Source: Paenibacillus allorhizosphaerae
GTDB taxonomy: Bacteria; Bacillota; Bacilli; Paenibacillales; NBRC-103111
Length of the DNA: 64,000 bases
Direction: 5' to 3'
Assembly (NCBI RefSeq): GCF_910594985.1
Contig: NZ_CAJVCE010000001.1
Location: 662,319 to 726,318 of the forward strand
Below the pieces are notes generated by a model. That model saw only the letters and a list, made by a program, of their open reading frames with translations. It was not told where the DNA came from and made no database searches. The position numbers were made by a program, and so were the translations under genes. Below are positions 1 to 8,518 of this stretch, piece after piece (positions within the stretch are counted from its first letter, which is position 1; each line of letters begins with the position of its first letter).

Positions 1-292
1 GCTCCGGCAATGTTTTGCTGTCCTTTTGCATGATGTATTTGACGTTGATGTGAGGCAGCTTTTCCTTGATTTTGCTGCCGTACTGCTCCATGAATTTCTC
101 TTCCGTAATGTTGTTGCTCGTCAAGTAAAACGTGATGTCGACCGGATCGTTTTTGAACTTGGCGTTCGTCGGCCCGCCCGCTTTGTCTCCTGCAGGCTTG
201 TTGCCGGGATTCGCCGGAGCGCCTCCGCTGCAGCCCGCCGCAATGACTGCGAGCAACAGCAAAGAAACCAACAGCGTTCTCTTTTTCTCCAT
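1..292 (-). CDS. Extracellular sugar-binding lipoprotein, N-terminal part (truncated by window edge)
   Basis: Only the first 97 codons are present; the gene runs off the left edge. The start is ATG at 292. The N-terminus is a lipoprotein signal: MEKKR, a Leu/Val/Ala-rich stretch and a lipobox ending IAAGC-SGG at about residue 21. After it comes a Gly/Pro/Lys linker and then mature sequence (ITFYLTSNN...EEKFMEQYG) typical of the beginning of family 1 carbohydrate-binding proteins of ABC importers. It should be anchored outside the membrane and deliver a sugar to a permease not in this window. It has its own upstream region (293-450), so it need not be co-transcribed with the hydrolase gene upstream. 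Confidence 0.75.
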   Translation of the reverse strand, partial: MEKKRTLLVSLLLLAVIAAGCSGGAPANPGNKPAGDKAGGPTNAKFKNDPVDITFYLTSNNITEEKFMEQYGSKIKEKLPHINVKYIMQKDSKTLPE

Positions 293-450
293 CTGTGACT
301 ACCCCTCTCTTCATGCACTTAAGTATCATTCTGTTCCCTAGCATATCCTGCTTTGTAAGCGAGTACAATGGTTTCGGGTTGCGATAAAATGTCGAAAAAT
401 ACGTTGGCACGAAGAGAGGAATTTCAAATTTTTTTGTTGATAAGATCGAC

Positions 451-1230
451 TTATAGACCGTGTTTTTGCAAAAATAATTCGATATGCCGAACGCTGAGCC
501 GCTGCGCAGGCGTATCCGTACCGTAGCCGAACCCGTGCTTCACGCCCGGCAGTACGATCAGATCGGCGTTCCCGCCGCTCGCATTGATCCGGTGGCACAT
601 TTCGGACGTATCCGCAAGCGTTGTCGTCGGGTCGTTATCCCCTTGAATAAACAGGAAGGGGGGCAAACCGCCTTTCATCCGATGTACGCGATGCACCGGA
701 GATGCCGTACGGAACAGCTCCGGTTCCGCTTCCGCGGTTGCCGCCATGAACACGTTCACAAAATCGCGCTTAATGAACAGCGTCGTTACCGGACAGTAAC
801 AGATGGCCGCCCGGGGAACGGTATCGGCGTTCGTCAATTCCGCCGTCGCGCCCAGCGGGTCGTCTTCCGGCACCGTCGCCAGCATCGCCGCCAAATGGCC
901 GCCGGCCGAAGAACCTACGACGGCCACGGCATCGGGAGCATAGCCGTATCGTCCGGCTTGCTGTTTCACAAACTGCATCGCAAGCCGCACGTCCTCCAGC
1001 TGGCTTGGAAAAACATAGTCCGGAGCCAATCGGTATCCCGCCGATGCGCAAACGTAGCCCCGTTCGCAGAAGTATTTGGCTACGCCGTGCCACTGCTGCT
1101 TATTGCCGGCGGACCAGCCTCCCCCGTGAATAAAGAACAGGCAGGCGCCGTTCGGGCTCTCCGGCAAAAAAAGATCGATTTTGCGGTGCTCCGCGTAATC
1201 GCTGCTATAGACCGTTTCCAAATGTTCCAT
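451..1230 (-). CDS. Alpha/beta-hydrolase, acetyl-esterase/lipase-like
   Basis: A 259-residue protein with no signal peptide, so cytoplasmic. It has the hormone-sensitive-lipase/acetyl-esterase signature: oxyanion-hole motif HGGGWSAG near residue 35, nucleophile elbow GSSAGGHL, an acid in GDNDPT and a catalytic His in GVKHGFG near the C-terminus. These families hydrolyse short acyl esters, including acetyl groups on sugars. It is the last gene of the minus-strand operon, 100 bp after the M20 gene, with ribosome site AAAGGGGTG before ATG at 1230. Given its neighbours it may deacylate a modified sugar or amino-acid conjugate, but the substrate cannot be read from sequence. Confidence 0.8.
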   Translation of the reverse strand: MEHLETVYSSDYAEHRKIDLFLPESPNGACLFFIHGGGWSAGNKQQWHGVAKYFCERGYVCASAGYRLAPDYVFPSQLEDVRLAMQFVKQQAGRYGYAPDAVAVVGSSAGGHLAAMLATVPEDDPLGATAELTNADTVPRAAICYCPVTTLFIKRDFVNVFMAATAEAEPELFRTASPVHRVHRMKGGLPPFLFIQGDNDPTTTLADTSEMCHRINASGGNADLIVLPGVKHGFGYGTDTPAQRLSVRHIELFLQKHGL

Positions 1231-1330
1231 GAAGCGACACCCCTTTGTCCATTGTCTTCGAAAGACGTACGATTATAAACCGCCGCCATGTATCGCCAAC
1301 GGTTCGTCGTACCCACTTTCGGGCTTGCGG

Positions 1331-2512
1331 CTACTCGTTCCGCAATAACGGGATGGCCGCCAGCAGCGCCGCACCGTAAGGCAGACAAGCCTCGTTCAGC
1401 GTAAATTTCGGATGATGCAGACCGTATGCGCGATCCGCATCGCGATCGGGCCCGGAACCGAGCCAGAAGAAAGCGCCGGGCACATGCAGCAAATATTCGG
1501 AAAAGTCTTCGCCGGCCATCGTCGGCTCCGCCGTCTTCCGGTTGTGCTCACCTAATACGAGGTCCGCGGTTCGTTCCACGTAACGCGCCGGACCATCGTG
1601 ATTGACGAGCACGGCCGTTTGAGGAATATACCGCAAATCTACCTTGCACCGGTATGCCTGGGCGATTCCGCCGATCAGACGCTCGAGTCTTTTGGGCATC
1701 GATTCCTTCGCCGCTTCGGAGAACGTACGTACAGTTCCCGTCAGTTTCGCCTGATGCGGAATGACATTATTCGCCTCGCCGGCATGAATGCTGCCGATCG
1801 TGACGACCGCAGGCTCGAATGGCGACAATTCACGTGACACGGCCGTCTGCAGCCCCATCACAATCGCCGATGCGGCCACAATCGGATCGATGCTTTGGTC
1901 CGGAATGGCTCCGTGGCCTCCCTTGCCTTCCAGCGTCAATTCGATCCGGTCGACGGATCCCATTAATGCGCCGTACCGGATGGCCATTTGCCCGGCGGGC
2001 AGCGTCGGAAGGTTGTGCAGCCCGTATATTTCGCTGACGCCTTCAAGTACGCCGTCCGCGATCATCGCTTTCGCTCCCGCATTGATTTCTTCCGCGGACT
2101 GAAACAGCAGCCGGACGGAGCCGGCCAATCGGTCCCGGTTGCGCATGATCAGCTCGGCGGCTCCGAGCAGCATGGCCGTATGTCCGTCGTGGCCGCAGGC
2201 GTGCATTACTCCAGGACGGGCTGAGGCGTATGGCAGCCCGGTCTCTTCCTGGATCGGAAGCGCATCCATATCGGCGCGCAGCGCAATGACGGGGCCGGGA
2301 CGTTCTCCGGCTATCTCCGCCACAACGCCGTGTCCTCCGACGCCAGTGGTCGGCGAATAGCCGAGCTTGCGCAGCTCGGCCGCCACCTTGCGCGCCGTTT
2401 CCGCTTCATTCTCGCTGAGCTCCGGGAAGCGGTGCAAGTCCCGGCGAAACGCCGTCAGCTTATCCTCCAGCTCTTTGCCCTGCAGCAGCAGGTTTTCCGC
2501 TAACGATTTCAT
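1331..2512 (-). CDS. M20-family amidohydrolase (N-acyl amino acid/peptide deacylase)
   Basis: 393 residues, the usual length for M20D metallo-amidohydrolases (hippurate hydrolase, N-acetyl-amino-acid deacetylases, IAA-amino-acid hydrolases). Visible motifs are the metal-binding HACGHDGHTAML, the FQSAEE segment carrying the catalytic Glu, and MAGEDFSEYL near the C-terminus. The enzyme should cleave an N-acyl amide bond using a Cys/His/Glu-bound metal pair in the cytoplasm. The start ATG at 2512 is preceded by GAAAGGGGAAT. It follows the serine dehydratase alpha gene by 63 bp, so release of a free amino acid for the dehydratase is plausible but unproven. Confidence 0.88.
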   Translation of the reverse strand: MKSLAENLLLQGKELEDKLTAFRRDLHRFPELSENEAETARKVAAELRKLGYSPTTGVGGHGVVAEIAGERPGPVIALRADMDALPIQEETGLPYASARPGVMHACGHDGHTAMLLGAAELIMRNRDRLAGSVRLLFQSAEEINAGAKAMIADGVLEGVSEIYGLHNLPTLPAGQMAIRYGALMGSVDRIELTLEGKGGHGAIPDQSIDPIVAASAIVMGLQTAVSRELSPFEPAVVTIGSIHAGEANNVIPHQAKLTGTVRTFSEAAKESMPKRLERLIGGIAQAYRCKVDLRYIPQTAVLVNHDGPARYVERTADLVLGEHNRKTAEPTMAGEDFSEYLLHVPGAFFWLGSGPDRDADRAYGLHHPKFTLNEACLPYGAALLAAIPLLRNE

Positions 2513-2575
2513 GATGATTCCCCTTTCGAATCGGCGGCCGATCTCGGACGATCCGCATCTTGCGAGATGCCGCTG

Positions 2576-3694
2576 TCAGTGTGCAGGATCGGATGATTCC
2601 CTTTGATCTGCGCCGGATGATGCGGTTCGCGCTGATCTCGGCGTTTCGGGCTGTGTTGCCCCCAATGTTTCGAGCTGCGCCGCTTTCGCCGTCTCGGCTT
2701 GCTCTGCTTCCGAAGTTCCGGACCGCGCTGTTCTTGCTGTCCCGGCTTCCGCCGCTCCATACGTTTCGGACTGTGTTGTCCCGGACGCTGCGGTTCCGGA
2801 CGTCCCTCTGGCAGCGCCGTCTTTGCCGTACAGATCCTTCATGATCCTCCGCCCGGTCGGCGTTTGCGCAAGTCCGCCCTTCGCCGTCTCGCGATGCTTC
2901 TCCGGCATGCTGCCTCCTACTTCCAGCATTACCTGGATCACTTCGTCCGACGGAATGACGCTGCGCACGCCTGCCAGCGCCATATCGGCAGCCGCCAGCG
3001 CGGTCACCGACCCGAAGCCGTTGCGGACGATGCACGGAATTTCGACCAGGCCGCCGACCGGGTCGCAGATGAGGCCAAGCGTATTTTTCAGCGCCAAGCC
3101 TACGGCGTGAACCGCCTGCTGCGGCGTCCCTCCGCGCAACTCGACCAAAGCTCCGGCGGCCATGCCGATCGCCGACCCGACCTCCGCTTGGCAGCCGCCT
3201 TCGGCCCCGGACACGAACGAGTTGTTCGCGATCACGTAGCCGATGGCCCCGGCACAGAATAAACCGGCGACCATATGTTCGTCGCGCCAACCGAATCGTT
3301 CCTGCACGCTGACGAACGACCCGGGAATAATGCCGCACGAGCCTGCCGTCGGCGTGGCAACGATGCGTCCCATCGAAGCGTTCACCTCGGAAACCGCAAG
3401 CGCATAGGCGAGCGATAGCGCGCTCGCTTCCCCAAGCAGCGGCTCGCTGCCTGCGGCATAAGCCGACATGCGCTGCGCATCGAAGCCGGTCAATCCACTG
3501 CGTGAACGCGTCGGCTCCGTTAAGCCTTTGCGGACCGCTTCTTTCATAATGTCATAATACGATGCCATCTTGGCAAATTCCTGATCGGCGGTCCGGCCGG
3601 ACTCCCTCGCCTGCTCGTCGAGCATGAGCTGCGAAATCGGCTTCCCCTCGTCTTCGCACAAACGGGCTAGCTGCTTGAGCGTCCGAAATCTCAT
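2576..3694 (-). CDS. sdaAA: L-serine dehydratase, iron-sulfur-dependent, alpha subunit, with unusual repetitive C-terminal tail
   Basis: Residues 1-296 match the alpha subunit of two-subunit Fe-S L-serine dehydratases, which convert L-serine to pyruvate and ammonia. Visible are the TAGSCGIIPGS loop, the cluster cysteine in EGGCQAEVG and two more in ICDPVGGLVEIPC. The family usually ends just after RRIMKDLYG at about 290-300 residues. This protein continues for about 76 residues of Ala/Thr/Ser/Gly/Glu-rich sequence organised as degenerate octads (GTTQSETY, EAEQAETA, KAAQLETL, GATQPETP). The tail contains none of the catalytic features. The gene overlaps sdaAB by ATGA, so translation is coupled. 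Presence in a sugar-type operon suggests the serine-like substrate is a pathway intermediate. Confidence 0.92.
   Translation of the reverse strand: MRFRTLKQLARLCEDEGKPISQLMLDEQARESGRTADQEFAKMASYYDIMKEAVRKGLTEPTRSRSGLTGFDAQRMSAYAAGSEPLLGEASALSLAYALAVSEVNASMGRIVATPTAGSCGIIPGSFVSVQERFGWRDEHMVAGLFCAGAIGYVIANNSFVSGAEGGCQAEVGSAIGMAAGALVELRGGTPQQAVHAVGLALKNTLGLICDPVGGLVEIPCIVRNGFGSVTALAAADMALAGVRSVIPSDEVIQVMLEVGGSMPEKHRETAKGGLAQTPTGRRIMKDLYGKDGAARGTSGTAASGTTQSETYGAAEAGTARTARSGTSEAEQAETAKAAQLETLGATQPETPRSARTASSGADQRESSDPAH
2579..2806 (-). repeat. Degenerate 24-bp tandem repeat encoding the sdaAA tail
   Basis: The coding strand contains about nine imperfect 24-bp units that translate as octads ending mostly in ET, GT or ES followed by one residue: GTSGTAAS, GTTQSETY, GAAEAGTA, RTARSGTS, EAEQAETA, KAAQLETL, GATQPETP, RTASS-like and GADQRESS. 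The period and phase match the reading frame with no stop or frameshift, so the repeat expanded in frame inside the gene. Position 2579 is the last sense codon. Confidence 0.75.
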
Positions 3695-4368
3695 CGCATT
3701 CCCTCCATAATATCGATCATCCTTACCGTCTGAACGTCGGGCAAGGCGGCGATGCTCGAAAGCAGGGATGCCGGCACCACCAAGTCCGATTCAATCACCG
3801 TCAGTGCATTGCCGTTCCGGCCTGCCCGGTCGACGTCCATGCTGCCGATATTGATGCCGCTGCCGCTTAACAGGCCCGTAATCTCGGCGATCATCCCTTT
3901 GCGGTCGGCATGGAACACGAGCAGCGTCGGATAGCTGCCGGTAAACCGCACGTCGAACTCGTTCACGCGTTCGATTTCGACATTGCCTCCGCCGATGGAC
4001 GCGCCGCGAACGGTGATGACAGAATCCGCGGCGCCAAGCCGGATTTCCGCCGTATTCGGGTGGGCAGCCAGTCCATGGCTAGGCGCGATCGTAACCTGCA
4101 AACCGGCCTGCCGGGCTTCTTCCGCCGAACGAACGAGGCGGGCATCGTCAGGGTCATACCCGAGAAGCCCGCCAATCAGCGCCAGATCGGTTCCATGCCC
4201 GCGATACGTATCCGCGAAAGAGCCGAAGAGCCCGATCTCGGCCCATTGCGGCTCCGCATCGAGCAGGCTGCGGGCGATCCGGCCGAGCCTGACCGCTCCT
4301 GCGGTATGCGAACTGGAAGGTCCCACCATGGCGGGACCGATAATCGAAAACACATCCTTGAAGCGCAT
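3691..4368 (-). CDS. sdaAB: L-serine dehydratase, iron-sulfur-dependent, beta subunit
   Basis: 225 residues, standard for the family. The N-terminal part carries the conserved GPSSSHTAGAVRLG segment involved in the active site. The C-terminal third (HADRKGMIAEITGLL...INIGSMDVDR...VIESD) is an ACT domain, a likely ligand-sensing module. It pairs with the alpha subunit encoded immediately downstream (4-bp overlap). It follows the aldolase-like gene by 21 bp with ribosome site GCGAGG. Together the two subunits hold an oxygen-sensitive [4Fe-4S] cluster in the cytoplasm. Confidence 0.93.
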   Translation of the reverse strand: MRFKDVFSIIGPAMVGPSSSHTAGAVRLGRIARSLLDAEPQWAEIGLFGSFADTYRGHGTDLALIGGLLGYDPDDARLVRSAEEARQAGLQVTIAPSHGLAAHPNTAEIRLGAADSVITVRGASIGGGNVEIERVNEFDVRFTGSYPTLLVFHADRKGMIAEITGLLSGSGINIGSMDVDRAGRNGNALTVIESDLVVPASLLSSIAALPDVQTVRMIDIMEGMR

Positions 4369-4389
4369 CTTGACGCCTCGCTTTCCTGA

Positions 4390-5457
4390 TTAACGCAGCC
4401 ACTCTGCGAGATGTGCGCGGACGAACGCGTCGTCGTGCAAATGCGGATAATCGCGGTACATCCGGTCAATTTCCTCCGGTTGCCCCGGAGACATCGTTTC
4501 CTCCGGATTCAGGCACCACGTTCCCTCCAGCAGCCCTTGCCGCCGCAGCACTTCGTGAATGCCAGCAATGCATCCGGCGAACGCATGAGCCGGGTCGAAG
4601 AACGCCGCGTTCGTATCGGTGACCTCGATATTGCGCGTAAGCCACGTTGCATCGATGGAAGATTCCGTACGCGCCCGCTTGATCTCTTCAAGCAGTTCGA
4701 CCGCCTTTTGCGTCCATACCGCCCAGTGACCGAGCAGGCCGCCGACGATCCGCTTTTCGACCGTCGCCCCGTCCACCTGAAACCGGTACACCGACAGCAA
4801 ATCGTTTACGATGTTGTCGTCATTGCCCGTATAAAGCGCAATTTCGTCCCTGCGGCTCGAATAGCAGACGGCGCGGATGACGTCGATCGTCTGATATCGG
4901 TTGAACGGCGCGATCTTGATCGCGACGATGCCCGGAATTTCGGCGAATTTGCGCCAAAAGTCAAAGCTGAATATGCGTCCGCCGACCGAGGGCTGCAAGT
5001 AAAAGCCGATCACGGGAATGACGGCGGCTACCGCTTCCGTGCGGCGCAGCAGTTCTTCCTCCGACCAATCCTTCAACCCGCCCATACTGAGCAATCCTGC
5101 GTCGTAGCCAAGCAATGCGGCGAGCTCCGCTTCGGCAAGCGCCTGCTCGGTAGGTCCGCAAACGCCGGCGACTTTGAGAAAAGGCCTCGTGGGCTGCGCC
5201 CGGTCCACTTCCTCCGCGGCCATTCGCAGAACCGGCTCGAGCAAGCCTACTTCTTTGTCCCGAATTTCGAACTGCGTCGTATGGACGCCGACCGCGACGC
5301 CGCCGGCTCCCGACGCCAAGTAGTAGCGCGTCAAAGCGCGCTGGCGACGTTCGTCCAGCTGACGCGAGCTATTCAGCGCGAGCGGATGGGCCGGGATGAC
5401 CAGCCCCTCACGCAGCGCCTGCAGCTTCTCGGCCGATAACTCTCTGCGCTGTGTCAT
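4390..5457 (-). CDS. Dihydrodipicolinate synthase/N-acetylneuraminate lyase superfamily protein
   Basis: 355 residues, about 55 longer than typical DapA/NanA aldolases. The (beta/alpha)8-barrel signals include GAGGVAVGVHTTQF (the substrate-carboxylate loop region), an internal IPVIGFYLQPSVGG stretch where the family has the YN.P motif, and GIVAIKIAPFNRYQT, whose Lys (AIK) fits the Schiff-base lysine. Family members do pyruvate-dependent aldol condensation or cleavage, or dehydrate sugar acids. The altered loop and the long C-terminus suggest an uncharacterised subfamily, not lysine biosynthesis. The ATG overlaps the stop of the preceding dehydrogenase gene (TAATG), so translation is coupled. 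Confidence 0.8.
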   Translation of the reverse strand: MTQRRELSAEKLQALREGLVIPAHPLALNSSRQLDERRQRALTRYYLASGAGGVAVGVHTTQFEIRDKEVGLLEPVLRMAAEEVDRAQPTRPFLKVAGVCGPTEQALAEAELAALLGYDAGLLSMGGLKDWSEEELLRRTEAVAAVIPVIGFYLQPSVGGRIFSFDFWRKFAEIPGIVAIKIAPFNRYQTIDVIRAVCYSSRRDEIALYTGNDDNIVNDLLSVYRFQVDGATVEKRIVGGLLGHWAVWTQKAVELLEEIKRARTESSIDATWLTRNIEVTDTNAAFFDPAHAFAGCIAGIHEVLRRQGLLEGTWCLNPEETMSPGQPEEIDRMYRDYPHLHDDAFVRAHLAEWLR

Positions 5458-6479
5458 TAAAATTTCCCCTCCCGCTCCTGAAAATGCGTCGGTTTGTTCA
5501 AGGTCTCTCCCCCTTGCTCAACCCACGCGGCGATCCAATCGATCATTTGCAGCAGGGAAACCCTCGGGTATCCGAACAACTGGAACGATTTGGCGGCATT
5601 ATTGAGCAGCGCCGTATCCGATTCATGCCCGGTAATCACCGGCTCGACGCCGAACCGCTTGCCGAATTGCTGCGCAATCCATCGCATCGACATCGTTTCC
5701 GGGCCGGTTACATTGATCACGTTCGGCGGGTTCGAGCACACATTCAAGCTGCGCAGCGCGATTTCGTTGGCATCTCCTTGCCAGATGCAGTTGGCATGCC
5801 CCATCGTCACATCGACCGGACTTCCGGACTTGACGGCCTTCGCCACTTCCAGCAGTACGCCGTAACGCAAGTCAATCGCATAATTTAATCTGTAAATCAC
5901 CATCGGGATTTCATATTTATGCGAAAAAAATTCAAATACCCGCTCACGCCCGAGCGTCGACTGGCCGTATTCGCCGACCGGTGCCGGCGCTGTCGCTTCG
6001 GTTGCGCCTCCGGAAGCAACAGGGGTGAAAGGATAAATATTGCCCGAGGAAAAGACGACAATCCGCGACTGGCGAAATTTTTCCGCGACCCGGCCCGGCA
6101 AGTACGAGTTCATCGCCCAAGTGAAATATTCCCGTCCCGTCGTGCCGAACTTGTTGCCGGCCATATAAATGATGTTCTTGACGTCGGGAAGCTGCTCGAC
6201 CTGACGGTCGTCGAGAAGGTCGCAGGCGATCGTGCGCACCCCTTCCCGCTCGAGCTGCTCCTTAAGCCCTTTTTCGGAAAAACGCGAAACGCCCCATACC
6301 GTTTTTTGCACCCCGGCGAGCTTCAGTGCATTCATGGCCAGCCTGGCCAGACTCGGTCCCATTTTACCGCCGACGCCGAGAAGCATGATGTCGCCGTCGA
6401 TTTGCGCAATGTCCCGCACCAACGCTTCCGACGGTTCGGCAAGCTTACTTTCCAATTGTTCGATTGACGTTATATTCAT
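5457..6479 (-). CDS. NAD-dependent epimerase/dehydratase family protein
   Basis: 340 residues from ATG 6479, which has GAGGAG eight bases upstream; a TTG two codons earlier is less well placed. It has an extended-SDR Rossmann N-terminus, atypically displaced to about residue 30: MLLGVGGKMGPSLARLA. The IIYMAGNKFG segment and the family GQSTLGRERVFE region follow, and the C-terminal half (GPETMSMRWIAQQFG) is like nucleotide-sugar epimerases. The usual YxxxK appears as YGQSTLGRE, so the catalytic Lys seems displaced or absent. It probably oxidises, epimerises or dehydrates the operon's sugar intermediate. Overlap with the downstream aldolase gene supports a shared pathway. Confidence 0.78.
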   Translation of the reverse strand: MNITSIEQLESKLAEPSEALVRDIAQIDGDIMLLGVGGKMGPSLARLAMNALKLAGVQKTVWGVSRFSEKGLKEQLEREGVRTIACDLLDDRQVEQLPDVKNIIYMAGNKFGTTGREYFTWAMNSYLPGRVAEKFRQSRIVVFSSGNIYPFTPVASGGATEATAPAPVGEYGQSTLGRERVFEFFSHKYEIPMVIYRLNYAIDLRYGVLLEVAKAVKSGSPVDVTMGHANCIWQGDANEIALRSLNVCSNPPNVINVTGPETMSMRWIAQQFGKRFGVEPVITGHESDTALLNNAAKSFQLFGYPRVSLLQMIDWIAAWVEQGGETLNKPTHFQEREGKF

Positions 6480-6509
6480 GATCAACGCTCCTCTTTTTCG
6501 AATGAAACT

Positions 6510-7676
6510 TTAACCGTATTGCTTCTCTCCCGCTTTATAAACGGCCGACGGACGAAGGAAGCTGCCGTCCCATTCCATAACGGCGAGATCGGCCGGCGCT
6601 CCGGTCTGCAGCCCCTGGGCAGAAGGAAGACCGAGCTTCGCCGCCGGATGCACGGATGCCGCATCCCATGCGCCGGCCAGATCGCAAATACCCTTGCGGA
6701 TCAGGTGGGAGATACCCCAAGGCAGAAGCTGCGCAGAGCCGGCCAGCAGCCTCGGATCGTGTGCCAGGTGCAGCCGCCCTTCTTCGGTCAGTACGACCTG
6801 GCCGCCTACAGGCATATCGTAGGCGCCGGGCGGCATGCCGCTCAAAGAGACGGCGTCGCTGACGAGCAGCATACGCTCTTCCTTGACTTTCCGGACCACC
6901 TTCAACACCGCGTCCGGAAGGTGGAAGCCGTCGGCAATGACGCAAGCCCACAGCGGTTCGCTCGCCAGCTGTTCCCACAAATAGTTGGGATGCCTCGGCA
7001 GCATGGGATGCGCGCCGTTGCCGAAGTGGGTAACCATCGTCGCCCCCGCTTCGGCTGCGGAACGGATTTGTTCCGGCGTCGCGTTCGTATGCCCAACGGA
7101 CACGACGATGCCTGCATCGGCACAGCGCCGGATGAATTCGGACGACTCGGGCCACTCCGGCGAGACGGTGACGATGCGGATTAAGCCGCGCGCCGCTTCC
7201 TGCCAGCGCTGCATCAAATCCCAGTCGGGCGCTTTTACATAGGCTTTGTTATGCGCGCCTCTCGCCCCGTCTTCCGGGGAAATGAACGGCCCCTCCAGAT
7301 GGATGCCCGCCACGCACGACCGCGTGATGGGATCTTCTTCCGTTTCGGCAGCGATCGCGGCAACCGCCGATTCGATTCGTTCGTCGCTTCCGGTAATGAC
7401 TGTCGGAAAATAGGCGGTGACGCCTTCTTTCCATAAAGCGCGCGTAACCTTGTGCGTCGTGCCTGACGGAATCGGCTGCGCGTTAAAATCCATTGACCGA
7501 TACCCGTTGAGCTGTAGATCGACGAGTCCCGGGCCGACCCAGGCGATGCCGCTTACCGGTTCGTCCGCAGCCCACGGCAATATGCCGGTGATCCGTCCTT
7601 CCTCCATCGTAACTTCAACCGGCTGTCCTGTCTTATAATGTCTGCCTTTGACCGATATTGGCTGTCCCACCGGCAA
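6510..7676 (-). CDS. N-acetylglucosamine-6-phosphate deacetylase-like amidohydrolase
   Basis: 388 residues, the normal NagA size. NagA removes acetate from GlcNAc-6-phosphate. Visible are the family HLEGPFISP motif with the metal-ligand Glu, SVGHTNAT with its metal His, a DGFHL segment and the catalytic Asp in LLVSDAVS. The usual substrate-loop HLFNAM is replaced by HFGNGAH, so the true substrate may be a related N-acetyl sugar. It starts at TTG 7676, one base after the upstream gene's stop codon, with AAAGGTGG six bases upstream inside that gene, so coupling is very tight. I therefore name it NagA-like and give no symbol. Confidence 0.85.
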   Translation of the reverse strand: MPVGQPISVKGRHYKTGQPVEVTMEEGRITGILPWAADEPVSGIAWVGPGLVDLQLNGYRSMDFNAQPIPSGTTHKVTRALWKEGVTAYFPTVITGSDERIESAVAAIAAETEEDPITRSCVAGIHLEGPFISPEDGARGAHNKAYVKAPDWDLMQRWQEAARGLIRIVTVSPEWPESSEFIRRCADAGIVVSVGHTNATPEQIRSAAEAGATMVTHFGNGAHPMLPRHPNYLWEQLASEPLWACVIADGFHLPDAVLKVVRKVKEERMLLVSDAVSLSGMPPGAYDMPVGGQVVLTEEGRLHLAHDPRLLAGSAQLLPWGISHLIRKGICDLAGAWDAASVHPAAKLGLPSAQGLQTGAPADLAVMEWDGSFLRPSAVYKAGEKQYG

Positions 7677-8456
7677 TCACGTCCACCTTTCGTAATCGCA
7701 TGAATCTTGATCCACGTACAGCGTGCAATCGGAATGCGTGCGAAGCACGGTGGCAGGGCAATGCGTGCCTGCCGGGCCGCTCAACGTTTCCGTCACCGCC
7801 TGGCGTTTCGTCGGACCCGGAACCATGCAGAACAGATGGGACCCGGACACCAACGCCGGAATCGTCAAAGTTATCGCATGGGTAGGGACGTCATCGAGCC
7901 CCGGGAAACATCCGTCGTTAACTTGCTGCTGCCGGCACGCCTGGTCCAGCTCCACGATTTTGACGAGGTAAGGATCGCTGAAATCAGCCACCGGCGGATC
8001 GTTAAAGGCGATGTGTCCGTTCTCGCCGATGCCGAGACAAACGATATCGATCGGCTTTTCGGCGAGCAGCGCGGCATATCGCTTGCACTCTTCCTGGGCC
8101 GGTTTTGTCCCGTCGATCAAGTGAACCGTACCCGGGCGCACGAGATCGAACAGTTTGGTGCAAAGAAAGCGGCTGAACGATTGCGGTGCCCCTTCCGGCA
8201 GACCGATGTATTCGTCCATGTGAAACGCCGTGATCTTCGACCAATCGATGCCTTCGGCCGCCACAAGCGAAGCGAGAAACTCATTCTGGGACGGCGCTGC
8301 GGCAAAAATCATCCGCAGCTCCCCTTTGTCACGCTGCATCTGCTTGATGCGCGCAATCGCCTGCTCGGCAGCCGCCGATCCCATGGTCTGGCGGTCGGGA
8401 TATACTTCCACTTGTAAATTTTGTACCTTGAACGATTTCCATGGTTGCTGCGTCAT
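7677..8456 (-). CDS. Glucosamine-6-phosphate deaminase-like sugar isomerase/deaminase
   Basis: 259 residues from ATG 8456, chosen because AAAGGAG lies ten bases upstream. NagB-type enzymes turn an amino-sugar phosphate into a keto-sugar phosphate plus ammonia. The fold signature is clear: FAAAPSQNEF (phosphate loop), HMDEYIGL (family Asp) and GIGENGHIAFNDP. In E. coli NagB the last motif reads GVGNDGHIAFNEP, so the D141 position is Asn here and the E148 position is Asp. That places it in a divergent NagB subfamily. Next to a NagA-like gene it likely takes the deacetylated product. Confidence 0.85.
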   Translation of the reverse strand: MTQQPWKSFKVQNLQVEVYPDRQTMGSAAAEQAIARIKQMQRDKGELRMIFAAAPSQNEFLASLVAAEGIDWSKITAFHMDEYIGLPEGAPQSFSRFLCTKLFDLVRPGTVHLIDGTKPAQEECKRYAALLAEKPIDIVCLGIGENGHIAFNDPPVADFSDPYLVKIVELDQACRQQQVNDGCFPGLDDVPTHAITLTIPALVSGSHLFCMVPGPTKRQAVTETLSGPAGTHCPATVLRTHSDCTLYVDQDSCDYERWT

Positions 8457-8518
8457 ACGAAAAATCACTCCTTTGTTCATCGTAACGAGTATGAAAACTA
8501 TGAAACTATGATACGAAA

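Noticed and set aside
4411..5439. A 342-codon plus-strand frame opposite the DHDPS-like gene
   Set aside because: It has no ribosome site or recognisable protein motif, and lies wholly opposite a clear gene with family signatures; a product of GC-rich codon usage.
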